Positions 44,039 to 53,695 of a stretch of DNA of 64,000 nt are shown in pieces. The position numbers and the translations under genes are program-made. The notes beneath the pieces were generated by a model, which was not told the DNA's origin, ran no database searches, and worked only from the letters and a program-made list of their open reading frames with translations. Location: positions 1 through 64,000 of the forward strand of contig NZ_JACEZT010000017.1 of NCBI RefSeq assembly GCF_014042345.1, in the 5' to 3' direction. Source of the stretch: Rugamonas brunnea. Lineage in GTDB: Bacteria > Pseudomonadota > Gammaproteobacteria > Burkholderiales > Burkholderiaceae_D. Every line of letters starts with the position of its first letter. Within the stretch, counting starts at the first letter, position 1.

Positions 44039-46264
44039 ATGGCAACGACCGACACTAACGGATTCGCGCGCTACGCCTGGCTCACGGCCGGCCTGTCGTT
44101 GCTGTTCTGCGCCGCGTTCACGCTGTATGTGTGGAGCGAAAAGCAGATCGACCAGGCCAACGACATGCGCCACGAGAGCGAGCTGCTGTCGGAGGAGCTG
44201 CGCCAGTCGTCGGACGACCTGACCCACATGGCGCGCAGCTACGTGGCCACGGGCGAGCCGGCCTTCCGCCACCATTACGACGCCATCCTCGCCATCCGCG
44301 ATGGCCGCGCCCCCCGCCCGCTCGAATACCACATCATCTACTGGGACCTGGTGCCAGCCGACGGCCATGCGCCGCGCGCGGACGGGCCGGCCGTGCCGCT
44401 GCTGACGCTGATGCGCCAGGCCGGCATCACCCCCGCCGAACTGGCGCTGCTGGCGCAATCGAAAGCCAATTCCGACCGCCTGACAGGGATCGAGCAGGCG
44501 GCCATGGCGCTGGCCGGACCGGACGCCGACGCGGCGGCCCGCGCCCGGGCCAACCGCATGCTGAACGACGCGGCCTACCACCAGGCCAAGGCCGGCATCA
44601 TGCGCCCCATCATGCAATTCCAGCTCCAGCTGGAACAGCGCACGGACGCCAGCGTGTTCGATGCAAAAGAGCGGGCCGTGTGGGCGCGCCGGGCCTTCCT
44701 GCTGGCCGGCGCACTGCTGGTGACGCTGCTGCTGCGCGTGGTGTGGCTGCTGCGCACCACACTGGGCGCGTCCGTCCGGACCCTGCACGCCAGCATCGCT
44801 CGCCTGGGCAGGGGCGACTTCGAGACCCCGATCGCCGTGGAACCGGGACGTGAGCACAGCGTGCAGGGCTGGCTGGCGGCCACCCGCGCCAAGCTGGCCA
44901 GCAGCGACGCCAGCCGCGCGGCGGCCGAAGCGCAGGTGCGCTACCTGGCCCATTTCGATCCGCTCACGGGCCTGCCCAACGGCGCCCACATGCAGCAACT
45001 GGCCCGGCAAGCATTCGGCGACGCCGCCCTGGCCGGCCGCCCGGTGGCGCTGCTGTTCCTGGACCTCGATAACTTCAAGGACATCAACGACGCGCTGGGC
45101 CACGGCACCGGCGACGCCGTGCTGGCCGAACTGGCGCGCCGGCTGCGCGGCCAGCTCGCCCCCGAGGACGTGGCCTGCCGCCTGGGCGGCGACGAATTCG
45201 TGCTGCTGTTGCGCGACGCCGGGCGCGCACAGGCGCCCGCGCGCGCGCAACGGCTGCTGGCGGCCGTCGCCGCGCCGTGCCGCATCGAACAATATGACCT
45301 GAACCTGTCGGCCTCGATCGGCATCGCCATCTACCCGGAAGACGGCGACGGACTGGAACTGCTGCTGCAACGGGCCGACATGGCCATGTACCGCGCCAAG
45401 CATGAAGGCCGCAACGGCTACCGGCTGTTCGCGCCGGACATGCAAGCCCGGTTCACGCGCCAGCTGCAACTGGTGGCGGCGCTGCGCCAGGCGCTCGGCA
45501 GTGCGCAGCTGCACGTGGCGTACCAGCCGCAGGTGGCGCTGCACAGCGGCGCCGTGGTGGGCGCGGAAGCGCTGCTGCGCTGGCGGCACCCGGAACTGGG
45601 CAATGTGGCGCCGGGCGAATTCATCCCGGCCGCCGAACACAGTGGCCTGATCCTGCCGCTGGGCGAATGGGTGCTGCGCCAGGCCGTGCGCCAGGCGCGC
45701 GCGTGGATGGACGCGGGCCTGCCGCCGCTGACGATGGCCGTCAACCTGTCGGCGCACCAGTTCCGCCATCCCGACCTGCCGGCGCTGGTGAGCCGCATCC
45801 TGCACGAGGAAAGGCTGGCGCCCGAATACCTGGAACTGGAACTGACGGAAGGGGTGGCCATGCACGACCCGCACGGCGCCGTGCATACCATGAACCGCCT
45901 GCACGAACGGGGCGTGCGCATGGCGATCGACGATTTCGGCACGGGCTTCTCGTCGCTCAGCTACCTCAAGCAGTTCAAGATCTGCAAGCTCAAGATCGAC
46001 CGCAGCTTCGTGCGCGACATCGACAGCAACCCCGAAGACCGGGCCATCGTGGCCGCCATCGTCAGCATGGCGCGCGGGCTGGGTCTAAGCACCGTCTCCG
46101 AAGGGGTGGAGACGGAGCAGCAACTGGCCCTGCTGCGCGAGCAGGGCTGTGACGACATCCAGGGCTACTACTACAGCCAGCCGCTGGCGCCCGACGCCTT
46201 CGAAGCCTTCGTCCGGGCGCGCATGGCGACGGCGGACCTCAGCTGCGTTTCATCACCAGCGTGA
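44039..46264 (+). CDS. Membrane GGDEF-EAL protein (cyclic-di-GMP turnover)
   Basis: This 741-aa protein has two membrane helices (about 12-32 and 220-240) enclosing a helical periplasmic sensor region, a HAMP-like linker, a GGDEF domain (about 310-465, GGDEF at 383-387 intact) and an EAL domain (about 480-735, EAL at 510-512). EAL metal ligands appear present (EALLRWRHPE, LELTEG, IDDFGTGFSSLSYLK). Both activities could be live; the direction of turnover cannot be told. ATG 44039 was chosen as the first start consistent with the signal-anchor helix. The 3' end overlaps paaZ by 26 bases, tail to tail. Confidence 0.92.
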   Translation: MATTDTNGFARYAWLTAGLSLLFCAAFTLYVWSEKQIDQANDMRHESELLSEELRQSSDDLTHMARSYVATGEPAFRHHYDAILAIRDGRAPRPLEYHIIYWDLVPADGHAPRADGPAVPLLTLMRQAGITPAELALLAQSKANSDRLTGIEQAAMALAGPDADAAARARANRMLNDAAYHQAKAGIMRPIMQFQLQLEQRTDASVFDAKERAVWARRAFLLAGALLVTLLLRVVWLLRTTLGASVRTLHASIARLGRGDFETPIAVEPGREHSVQGWLAATRAKLASSDASRAAAEAQVRYLAHFDPLTGLPNGAHMQQLARQAFGDAALAGRPVALLFLDLDNFKDINDALGHGTGDAVLAELARRLRGQLAPEDVACRLGGDEFVLLLRDAGRAQAPARAQRLLAAVAAPCRIEQYDLNLSASIGIAIYPEDGDGLELLLQRADMAMYRAKHEGRNGYRLFAPDMQARFTRQLQLVAALRQALGSAQLHVAYQPQVALHSGAVVGAEALLRWRHPELGNVAPGEFIPAAEHSGLILPLGEWVLRQAVRQARAWMDAGLPPLTMAVNLSAHQFRHPDLPALVSRILHEERLAPEYLELELTEGVAMHDPHGAVHTMNRLHERGVRMAIDDFGTGFSSLSYLKQFKICKLKIDRSFVRDIDSNPEDRAIVAAIVSMARGLGLSTVSEGVETEQQLALLREQGCDDIQGYYYSQPLAPDAFEAFVRARMATADLSCVSSPA

Positions 46265-48290
46265 GGATGTCGTAGCTGGCGACCAGCTCGTCGTTCTGGT
46301 TGGTCACCTGCACGTCCCACGCCACCACGCCCTGGCCCACGCCCTTGTCGTCGGTGCGGTTGCGGTCCACCTTGCGCTTGCACGTGAGGCGCGCGCGGAT
46401 GGTGTCGCCGATCGCCACCGGGGTGATGAAGCGCAGGTTGTCCAGCCCGTAGTTGGCCAGCACGGGGCCGGGCGCGGGCGAGACGAACAGCCCGGCCGCC
46501 GCCGACAGCACGAAGTAGCCGTGCGCGATGCGCTTGCCGAACTGCGTGTCGCGAGCGGCGATCTCGTCGAAGTGCATGTAGAAGTAGTCGCCCGAGACGC
46601 CGCCGAAGTTGACGATGTCCGCTTCGCTCACCGTGCGGCGGTGGGTCAGCAGCGAGTCGCCGATCTGCAGGTCCTGGAAGTACTTGCGGAACGGGTGCTG
46701 CTCGCTCTCGCGCACGGCCGCGCCGCGCACGTACTCGCCCGTGACGGCGGCCAGCATGGTGGGCGAGCCCTGGATGGCGGCCCGCTGCAGGAAATGGCGC
46801 ACGGCGCGGATGCCGCCCAGTTCCTCGCCTCCGCCGGCCCGGCCCGGGCCGCCGTGCTTGAGCTGCGGCAGCGGCGAGCCATGGCCGGTGGAATCGACGG
46901 CCGCTACACGGTCCAGGATCAGCACCCGGCCATGCGAGGCGGCGGCCATCGGCACGCAATAGGCGGCCGTGCGGGCGTCCTTGGTCACCAGCGTGGACAC
47001 CAGGCTGCCCTTGCCGCGCGCGGCCAGCGCCATCGCTTCGTCGATGCCGTCGTAGGCGATGATGGTGCTGACGGGGCCGAACGCCTCCACGTCGTGCACG
47101 GCGTCGTTGCGCAGGCCGTCGCGGCACAGCAGCAGCGTGGGCGCGAAGAAGGCGCCGTTTTCCACGCCCTGCCCCACGGGCTTGAAGCCGTCGCCGGCGC
47201 TGAACACGATCTCGTTCCCGCGCGCCAGCATCGCCACCCGTTCAGCCACATCGCGCTGCTGGTCCTTCGAAGCCAGCGCGCCCATGCGCACGCCTTCCAC
47301 GGACGGGTCGCCCACGCTGACCTTGGCCAGCCGCTCGCGCAACCGTTCGCCCACGGCCTGCACCTGCTGCTGCGGCACGATAATGCGGCGGATGGCCGTG
47401 CATTTCTGGCCCGCCTTGCCCGTCATCTCGCGCGCCACTTCCTTGATGAACAGGTCGAACTCGGGATCGTCCGGTGTCACGTCCGGCGCCAGGATGGCGC
47501 AGTTGAGCGAGTCCGCTTCGGCCGTGAACGGCACGGAGTTGGCCACCAGGTTGGCGTTAGTGCGCAGGCGCGCGGCCGTGTCGGCCGAGCCCGTGAAAGT
47601 GACCACGTCGGCGCCCGTCAGGCGGTCCAGCAGGTCGCCCGTGCCGCCGATCACCAGTTGCAGCGCGCCTTCGGGCAGCAGGCCCGATTCGTGCATCATG
47701 CGCACCAGCGCCTGTGTCAGGTAGCTGGTGGCCGTGGCGGGCTTGCCGATGCAGGGCATGGCGGCCAGGAAGCTGGGCGCGAATTTTTCCAGCAAACCCC
47801 AGATCGGGAAGTTGAAGGCGTTGATGTGCACGGCCAGCCCGCCGCGCGGCACCAGGATGTGGGTGCCGGCGAAGCCGCCGCTCTTGCCGAGCGCCATGGC
47901 CGGGCCTTCGTGCAGCACGTTGGACGACGGCAGCTCGCGGCTGCCCATGCTGGCGTAGGCGAACAGGGTGCCGGTGCCGCCCTCGATGTCGACCCAGCTG
48001 TCGGCGCGGGTGGCGCCCGTCAGGTGCGAGATCGCGTACAGCTCCTCCTTGCGGCCCACCAGGTACAGGGCCAGCGCCTTCAGGCGCGCGGCGCGCTGCT
48101 GGAAGTCCATCGCCATCAGGGCCGGCACACCGGTCTTGCGGGCGTAGTGGACGGCTTCGCTGAAGTCGATCTTTTCGGCGTGGGTGTGGTAGACGACGGC
48201 GTTGGTCAGGGCGTTGTGCAGCGGCGTGGCCGCTTCGGCGCCAAGCCAGCGGCCGCCGATCAGGCTTTGCAGGGTCGGGGTGTGGGCCAT
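46239..48290 (-). CDS. paaZ: PaaZ, oxepin-CoA hydrolase / 3-oxo-5,6-dehydrosuberyl-CoA semialdehyde dehydrogenase
   Basis: This 683-aa bifunctional enzyme opens the oxepin-CoA ring and oxidises the resulting aldehyde in phenylacetate degradation. The N-terminal aldehyde dehydrogenase domain (about 1-520) carries the catalytic Cys in GKAGQKCTAIRRI. The C-terminal MaoC-type R-hydratase domain (about 535-683) has GDYFYMHFDEIAARDTQFGKRIAHGYF. Length matches E. coli PaaZ (681 aa). It is the last gene of the paa operon. Confidence 0.96.
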   Translation of the reverse strand: MAHTPTLQSLIGGRWLGAEAATPLHNALTNAVVYHTHAEKIDFSEAVHYARKTGVPALMAMDFQQRAARLKALALYLVGRKEELYAISHLTGATRADSWVDIEGGTGTLFAYASMGSRELPSSNVLHEGPAMALGKSGGFAGTHILVPRGGLAVHINAFNFPIWGLLEKFAPSFLAAMPCIGKPATATSYLTQALVRMMHESGLLPEGALQLVIGGTGDLLDRLTGADVVTFTGSADTAARLRTNANLVANSVPFTAEADSLNCAILAPDVTPDDPEFDLFIKEVAREMTGKAGQKCTAIRRIIVPQQQVQAVGERLRERLAKVSVGDPSVEGVRMGALASKDQQRDVAERVAMLARGNEIVFSAGDGFKPVGQGVENGAFFAPTLLLCRDGLRNDAVHDVEAFGPVSTIIAYDGIDEAMALAARGKGSLVSTLVTKDARTAAYCVPMAAASHGRVLILDRVAAVDSTGHGSPLPQLKHGGPGRAGGGEELGGIRAVRHFLQRAAIQGSPTMLAAVTGEYVRGAAVRESEQHPFRKYFQDLQIGDSLLTHRRTVSEADIVNFGGVSGDYFYMHFDEIAARDTQFGKRIAHGYFVLSAAAGLFVSPAPGPVLANYGLDNLRFITPVAIGDTIRARLTCKRKVDRNRTDDKGVGQGVVAWDVQVTNQNDELVASYDILTLVMKRS

Positions 48291-48348
48291 ACTGTAGTCT
48301 CCGTTCGGTTCTTGGTCCGGCCAGTGCGGGGCGGCCGGAGTTCGTTAA

Positions 48349-48960
48349 TCAGGGCGTGGCGTTCTTGTGCAGGTGCAGCGGCAGCGAGGTTTCCCATTCG
48401 ATGCGCGGGCGGTCCGGTTCCACTTCCGTCAGCGCCTCCACTTCGCGCATGGTCTGCATCGAGCGCACGGCCAGCTCCTGGTACTGGGCCGTGCCCTCGC
48501 TCTTCCAGCGGATCTCATCGTCGCTCAGCGTGCGCAGCACGCGCGCGGGCGAGCCGACGGCCATGCTGCGCGGCGGGATCACCATGCCGGCCTTGACGAA
48601 GGCCATGGCAGCGACGATGCTGTCAGCGCCCACTTCGGCCTTGTCCATCACCACCGCGTTCATGCCCACCAGCGCGTTGCGGCCGATGCGGCAACCGTGC
48701 AGCACGGCGCCGTGGCCGATGTGGCCATCGCGCTCGACCACCGTATCGCAGCCGGGGAAGCCGTGCATCACGCAGGTGTCCTGCAGGTTGGCGCCCTCCT
48801 CGAGGATCAGGCGGCCGAAGTCGCCGCGCAGCGCGGCCAGCGGGCCGATGTAGCAGCGCGGGCCGACCACCACGTCGCCGATCAGCACCGCGCTCGGGTG
48901 CACGTAGGCGGTTGGATGCACGACCGGGGTGACGCCGTTGATTTGATAGACCTTGACCAT
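48349..48960 (-). CDS. paaY: PaaY, hexapeptide-repeat thioesterase/carbonic anhydrase-like protein
   Basis: This 203-aa left-handed beta-helix protein has many hexapeptide repeats (VHPTAYVHPSAVLIGDVVVG, GAVLHGCRIGRNALVG) and His residues that fit the gamma-carbonic-anhydrase-type metal site. PaaY hydrolyses dead-end CoA thioesters formed in the phenylacetate pathway. ATG 48960 follows a GGAAAGGAG-like site. It starts 16 bases after the thiolase stop in the same operon. Confidence 0.93.
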   Translation of the reverse strand: MVKVYQINGVTPVVHPTAYVHPSAVLIGDVVVGPRCYIGPLAALRGDFGRLILEEGANLQDTCVMHGFPGCDTVVERDGHIGHGAVLHGCRIGRNALVGMNAVVMDKAEVGADSIVAAMAFVKAGMVIPPRSMAVGSPARVLRTLSDDEIRWKSEGTAQYQELAVRSMQTMREVEALTEVEPDRPRIEWETSLPLHLHKNATP

Positions 48961-48976
48961 GGGGCCGCTCCTTTCC

Positions 48977-50182
48977 TTACACGCGCTCGATGATGAGGGC
49001 GATGCCCTGCCCCACGCCGATGCACATGGTGCACAGGCCATAGCGTCCGCCCGTGCGTTCCAGCTGGTTCAGCGCCGCCAGCACCAACCGCGCGCCGGAC
49101 GCGCCCAGCGGGTGGCCGATGGCGATGGCGCCGCCGTTGGGATTCACCTGCGGCGCGTCGTCGGCCAGGCCCAGGTCGCGCGTGACGGCCAGGCCCTGGG
49201 CGGCGAACGCCTCGTTCAGTTCGATCACGTCCATCTGCGCCAATGTGAGCCCGGTCTGGGCCAGCACTTTCTTGGTGGCCGGCGACGGGCCGAAGCCCAT
49301 GATGCGCGGCGCCAGGCCGGCCGTGGCCATGCCCACCACGCGGGCCCGCTTCTTCAGGCCGTACTGTTCGGCGGCGGTGGCCGAGGCCAGCAGGATGGCG
49401 CAGGCGCCATCGTTCACGCCCGAGGCGTTGCCGGCCGTGACGCTGCCGTCCGGCGTGACGACGCCTTTCAGTTTCGCCAGCATCTCCAGCGTGGTGTCGG
49501 GACGCGGATGCTCGTCCGTGTCCACCACCTTAGGCTCACCTTTTTTTTGGTGCAGCGTGACGGGCACGATCTCGTCGCGGAACACGCCGGCCGCGTGGGC
49601 GGCGGCCCAGCGCTGCTGGCTGCGCACAGCGAACGCGTCCTGGTCGGCGCGGCTGATGTTGAACTCCGTGGCCACGTTCTCGGCCGTCTCGGGCATGCTG
49701 TCGATGCCGTAGCGCGCCTTCATCACGGGGTTGACGAAGCGCCAGCCGATGGTGGTGTCCTCGATCTTCGCCGCGCGCGAGAAGGCGCTGTCGGCCTTGC
49801 CCATCACGAACGGGGCGCGCGTCATGCTCTCGACGCCGCCGGCGATCACCAGCTGCGCTTCGCCGGACTTGATGGCGCGCGCGGCGATGCCCACCGCGTC
49901 CAGGCTGGAGCCGCACAGGCGGTTGATGGTGTTGGCCGGCACCTCCACCGGCAAGCCGGCCAGCAGCGCGGCCATGCGGCCCACGTTGCGGTTGTCCTCG
50001 CCGGCGCCATTGGCGCAGCCGTAGTAGACGTCGTCCACGGCGGTCCAATCCACGCCGGGGTTGCGCGCCATCAGGGCGGCGATGGGCAGCGCGGCCAGGT
50101 CGTCGGCGCGCACGCCGGCCAGGGCGCCGCCGTAGCGGCCGAAGGGGGTGCGGATGGCGTCACAGATGAAGGCGTCGTTCAC
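48977..50182 (-). CDS. paaJ: PaaJ, 3-oxoadipyl-CoA/3-oxo-5,6-dehydrosuberyl-CoA thiolase
   Basis: This 401-aa thiolase has active-site Cys90 in NTINRLCGSSLDAV, the His in GGAIAIGHPLGASGAR and the second Cys in GLCTMCIGVGQG. The start is GTG 50182 (reading M-N-D-A-F-I-C-D-A-I-R-T-P) with GAGGAG 5 bases upstream; an ATG at 50233 would add an atypical leader. It performs two thiolytic steps of the pathway. PcaF (beta-ketoadipate pathway) is nearly identical in sequence; the operon decides for PaaJ. Confidence 0.94.
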   Translation of the reverse strand: MNDAFICDAIRTPFGRYGGALAGVRADDLAALPIAALMARNPGVDWTAVDDVYYGCANGAGEDNRNVGRMAALLAGLPVEVPANTINRLCGSSLDAVGIAARAIKSGEAQLVIAGGVESMTRAPFVMGKADSAFSRAAKIEDTTIGWRFVNPVMKARYGIDSMPETAENVATEFNISRADQDAFAVRSQQRWAAAHAAGVFRDEIVPVTLHQKKGEPKVVDTDEHPRPDTTLEMLAKLKGVVTPDGSVTAGNASGVNDGACAILLASATAAEQYGLKKRARVVGMATAGLAPRIMGFGPSPATKKVLAQTGLTLAQMDVIELNEAFAAQGLAVTRDLGLADDAPQVNPNGGAIAIGHPLGASGARLVLAALNQLERTGGRYGLCTMCIGVGQGIALIIERV

Positions 50183-50229
50183 GTAGGCTCCTCGTTGGGA
50201 TGGTTCAATGTAGGGTTTCAGGCTGGCGT

Positions 50230-51552
50230 TCAAGACTTAGGGCGCTTGTCGACCACGCGCTTGGCCTTGCCCGTCAGCGTGCGTTCGATGCTGTTAGCCG
50301 CCAGCAGGCGCACCTTGGTGCTCACGCCCACGTAGGTCTTGATGTGGTGTTCCAGTTCGCGCGACAGGGCTTCCGTCTCGAACTCCGTCAACCGGCCCGA
50401 CACTTCGGGACGCAGCTCGCCGATCACGTCCAGCTTGTCCAGGTGGCCTTCGCGCGAGACGACCAGCTGGTACACGGGCGCCAGCTTGGGCATCTTCAGC
50501 ACCAGTTCCTCGATCTGGCTGGGGAACACGTTCACGCCGCGGATGATCAGCATGTCGTCCGAGCGGCCGGTGATCTTGCCGATGCGGCGCATGGAACGCG
50601 AGGTCGGCGGCAGCAGGCGCGTGAGGTCGCGCGTGCGGTAGCGGATCACGGGCAGCGCTTCCTTGGTGAGCGAGGTGAACACCAGTTCGCCCTCGCTGCC
50701 GTCGGGCAGCACTTCGCCCGTTTCCGGGTCGATGATCTCGGGGTAGAAATGGTCTTCCCAGATCACGGGGCCGTCCTTGCTCTCGATGCACTCGCTGGCC
50801 ACGCCCGGCCCCATCACCTCGGACAGGCCGTAGATATCGACCGCGTCGATGCCGGCGCGGCGTTCGATCTCGGCGCGCATGGCATCCGTCCACGGCTCGG
50901 CGCCGAAGATGCCGACCTTGAGCGAACTGGCCGCCGGGTCCAGGCCCTGGCGCTGGAATTCCTCGACGATGTTGAGCATGTACGACGGCGTGACCATGAT
51001 GATGGACGGCTTGAAGTCCTGGATCAGCTGCACCTGCTTTTCCGTCTGCCCGCCCGACATGGGCACCACCGTGCAGCCGAGCCGCTCGGCGCCGTAGTGC
51101 GCGCCCAGGCCGCCCGTGAACAGGCCGTAGCCGTAGGCGATGTGCACCATGTCGCCGCGCCGGCCGCCGGCCGCGCGGATCGAGCGGGCCACCACGTTGG
51201 CCCAGGTGTCGATGTCGTTCTGGGTGTAGCCGACCACCGTCGGCTTGCCAGTGGTGCCGCTGGACGCGTGCACCCGCACCACCTGCTCGCGCGGCACGGC
51301 GAACATGCCGAACGGGTAGTTGTCGCGCAGCTCCTTCTTGCCCGTGAACGGGAAGCGGGCCAGGTCGGCCAGCGTCTTCAGATCGTCCGGATGCACGCCG
51401 GCCGCATCGAACGCGGCCCGGTAGTGCGGCACATTGTCGTAGGCGTGGCGCAGCGACCATTGCAAGCGTTGCAGTTGCAGCGCCTGCAGTTCATCCTTGC
51501 TGGCGCGTTCGATGGGCTCCAGATCGTCCGGGCCGGGAATACGATTTACCAT
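50230..51552 (-). CDS. paaK: PaaK, phenylacetate-CoA ligase
   Basis: This 440-aa adenylate-forming enzyme activates phenylacetate with ATP and CoA, the first pathway step. The P-loop HASSGTTGKPTVVGYTQND, the DIYGLSEVMGPGVASEC motif and the C-terminal RSDDMLIIRGVNVFPSQIE and LTGKAKRVVDKRP (catalytic Lys) are diagnostic. Its length is usual. A GGAGAGAG-type ribosome binding site precedes ATG 51552. Confidence 0.97.
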   Translation of the reverse strand: MVNRIPGPDDLEPIERASKDELQALQLQRLQWSLRHAYDNVPHYRAAFDAAGVHPDDLKTLADLARFPFTGKKELRDNYPFGMFAVPREQVVRVHASSGTTGKPTVVGYTQNDIDTWANVVARSIRAAGGRRGDMVHIAYGYGLFTGGLGAHYGAERLGCTVVPMSGGQTEKQVQLIQDFKPSIIMVTPSYMLNIVEEFQRQGLDPAASSLKVGIFGAEPWTDAMRAEIERRAGIDAVDIYGLSEVMGPGVASECIESKDGPVIWEDHFYPEIIDPETGEVLPDGSEGELVFTSLTKEALPVIRYRTRDLTRLLPPTSRSMRRIGKITGRSDDMLIIRGVNVFPSQIEELVLKMPKLAPVYQLVVSREGHLDKLDVIGELRPEVSGRLTEFETEALSRELEHHIKTYVGVSTKVRLLAANSIERTLTGKAKRVVDKRPKS

Positions 51553-51603
51553 TGCTCTCTCCTTGCGGGCGCTGTGGCGCCCGGTGCTGCGATGCGAGAC
51601 GGA

Positions 51604-52143
51604 TCAGACGAAAGAAGGCGGCGGCGTCACCTCGCCGCTCACACGGTGCGATTTGCCGCGCATGAGCGCCAGCACCCGCCCGTTCTGGTCGCTGACCCGG
51701 ATGTCGTAGACCCCGCTCTTGCCGGCCAGCGCCTGCTCCACCGCCTCGGCGGTGAGGATGTCGCCCAGCCGGCCGGGGGCCAGGTACTCGATCGTGCAGC
51801 CGGCGCCCACCGTGTTTTGGTTGTGGCTGTTGCACGCAAACGCGAAGGCGCTGTCGGCCAACGCGAAAATAAAGCCGCCGTGGCAGGTCTGGTGCCCGTT
51901 CAGCATATCTGCCCGCACCGGCATGCTCATGCGCGCATAGCCCGGACGGATGGAATCGAGGGTCATGCCCAGCCCCTGGCTGGCAGGATCACGCGCGTAC
52001 ATGGCGGCGCCGGCTGCCTCGGCCAGCGCCTGCGCCTGCTCGGGCGTCAGCGCAGGGCGGTGGGCATGGGCGTCTTTATGCGCTTCTTTATGCGCCTCTT
52101 TGTGCACGTCCTTGTGGACTTCCTGATTGGCGACGTTATGCAT
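51604..52143 (-). CDS. paaI: PaaI, hotdog-fold thioesterase with His/Lys repeat N-terminus
   Basis: This 179-aa protein has a hotdog domain (about 45-165) with the PaaI active-site segment NGHQTCHGGFIFALADSAFAF. It hydrolyses hydroxyphenylacetyl-CoA and related thioesters that accumulate off-pathway. It is longer than E. coli PaaI (140 aa) because residues about 8-25 are a four-residue repeat (V/A-H-K-D/E), encoded by a 12-base tandem repeat at about 52072-52120. ATG 52143 overlaps the paaH stop by 8 bases. Confidence 0.93.
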   Translation of the reverse strand: MHNVANQEVHKDVHKEAHKEAHKDAHAHRPALTPEQAQALAEAAGAAMYARDPASQGLGMTLDSIRPGYARMSMPVRADMLNGHQTCHGGFIFALADSAFAFACNSHNQNTVGAGCTIEYLAPGRLGDILTAEAVEQALAGKSGVYDIRVSDQNGRVLALMRGKSHRVSGEVTPPPSFV

Positions 52144-53695
52144 GGATGGGCACTCCCGAAGCATGATGGCGGCGCAGCAGCGGCGAGACGCGATAGCGGT
52201 CCTCCCCGTAACCCTGTGCCAGGTTGTGCAGCACGGTGACCACATGGTCCACGCCCACGGCGTCGGCCCAGGCAAGCGGGCCGCGCGGATAGTTGACGCC
52301 CTTCTGCATGGCGATGTCGGCCGCCTGCGCGCTGCATACGCCCTGGTGCACGGCGTCGGCCGCCTCGTTGGCCAGCATGGCGACGGTGCGCATCACGGCC
52401 AGTCCCGGCACGTCGTCGAGGCGGGTGACGGTGAAGCCGGCCGCCTGGAACAGGCCGACCACGGCGTTGAACGCGGCCGGGTCGCACTGGTCGGCGCAGG
52501 CCACGGCGATGCGTTTGGCCGTGGCGAAGTCCAGCGCGAGGTCGAACAGCACCGTGTCCGCATGCTGGTTGTCGCGCGCGCGGGCGGTGGCCGTGCGGCC
52601 ATCGGTCAGGTAGACGGCGGCGCCGTTGCAGTGGAAGGCGGGCGCCTCGCCGCTCGCATGGCCTTCGGGCGCATGGCGCAGCGGCACGTCGATGCCGCGT
52701 TCGCGCAGGCGGGCGGCCAGCGCTTCGGTGACGGGGCCATGGGTGCCCGGCTCCACTTCAAAATTAACCTGGGCGGGACGCGGTTGCGTCATTTCGCAAC
52801 GCGGCTGCGGCACGGCCGCGCCTTCGCCATACGGATAGCAGCCACGGCCCGATTTGCGGCCCAGGAAGCCGGCGTTGACCAGCTCCAGCTGCTGCACGGA
52901 CGGCGTGAAGCGCGGATCATTGAAATAGGCTTGGAACACGGACTGGGTGACAGAGAAATTGACGTCGTGCCCGATCAGGTCCATCAGCTCGAATGGCCCC
53001 ATGCGGAAGCCGCCCGCCTCGCGCAGCACGGCGTCGATGGTGGCGGCGTCGGCGGCCTGCTCGTTCAGCAGGCGCCAGCCTTCGGCATAGAACGGCCGCG
53101 CCACCCGGTTGACGATGAAGCCGGGCGTGGACTTGGCATGCACGGGGCTCTTGCCCCACACTGCGGCCGTGTCGAACACGGTGGCCGCCACGGCGGCGTC
53201 GGTGGCCAGGCCGCTCACCACTTCCACCAGCGCCATCAGCGGCACGGGATTGAAGAAGTGCATGCCCGCCAGCCGTTGCGGCAGGCGCAGCGGCGCGCCG
53301 ATGGCCGTGACGGAGATGGACGAGGTGTTGGTGGCCAGGATGCAGTCGTCGCCGACGATGGTTTCCAGTTCCGTGAACAGGGCGCGCTTGGCATCCAGGT
53401 TCTCCACGATGGCTTCCACCACCAGTCCCGCATCGGCCACATCGGCCAGCGTGACGGCGGCCTGCAGGCGCGCGCCGGCGGCGGCCGCGTCGGCCGCGCT
53501 CATGCGCTCCTTTTCCACCAGCTTGTTGAACATGCCGATGACGCCGGCGATGGCCTTGGCCACCGCTTCCGGCCGGGTGTCGAACAGCTTGACGGTGTAG
53601 CCGGCGGCGGCGGCCACCTGGGCGATGCCGCTGCCCATGGCGCCGCTGCCAATCACGGCCACCGCGCGCGAAGTCGGGAGGGCCGTCATGCTCAT
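52136..53695 (-). CDS. paaH: PaaH, 3-hydroxyadipyl-CoA dehydrogenase
   Basis: This 519-aa NAD-dependent dehydrogenase oxidises 3-hydroxyadipyl-CoA. It has a Rossmann fold (AVIGSGAMGSGIAQVAAAAGYTVKLFD), the HFFNPVPLMALVEVVSG catalytic His region, PGFIVNRVARPFY, and a duplicated C-terminal dehydrogenase domain (about 410-500, GLFQAAGFTVTRLDDVPGLAVMRTVAML). Length agrees with long PaaH forms. Its ATG overlaps the paaG stop in ATGA. Confidence 0.96.
   Translation of the reverse strand: MSMTALPTSRAVAVIGSGAMGSGIAQVAAAAGYTVKLFDTRPEAVAKAIAGVIGMFNKLVEKERMSAADAAAAGARLQAAVTLADVADAGLVVEAIVENLDAKRALFTELETIVGDDCILATNTSSISVTAIGAPLRLPQRLAGMHFFNPVPLMALVEVVSGLATDAAVAATVFDTAAVWGKSPVHAKSTPGFIVNRVARPFYAEGWRLLNEQAADAATIDAVLREAGGFRMGPFELMDLIGHDVNFSVTQSVFQAYFNDPRFTPSVQQLELVNAGFLGRKSGRGCYPYGEGAAVPQPRCEMTQPRPAQVNFEVEPGTHGPVTEALAARLRERGIDVPLRHAPEGHASGEAPAFHCNGAAVYLTDGRTATARARDNQHADTVLFDLALDFATAKRIAVACADQCDPAAFNAVVGLFQAAGFTVTRLDDVPGLAVMRTVAMLANEAADAVHQGVCSAQAADIAMQKGVNYPRGPLAWADAVGVDHVVTVLHNLAQGYGEDRYRVSPLLRRHHASGVPIHA

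Noticed and set aside
46149..48596. An 815-codon plus-strand frame opposite paaZ
   Set aside because: It is the antisense shadow of paaZ, with a low-complexity product rich in Ala, Val, His and Gly and no motif.
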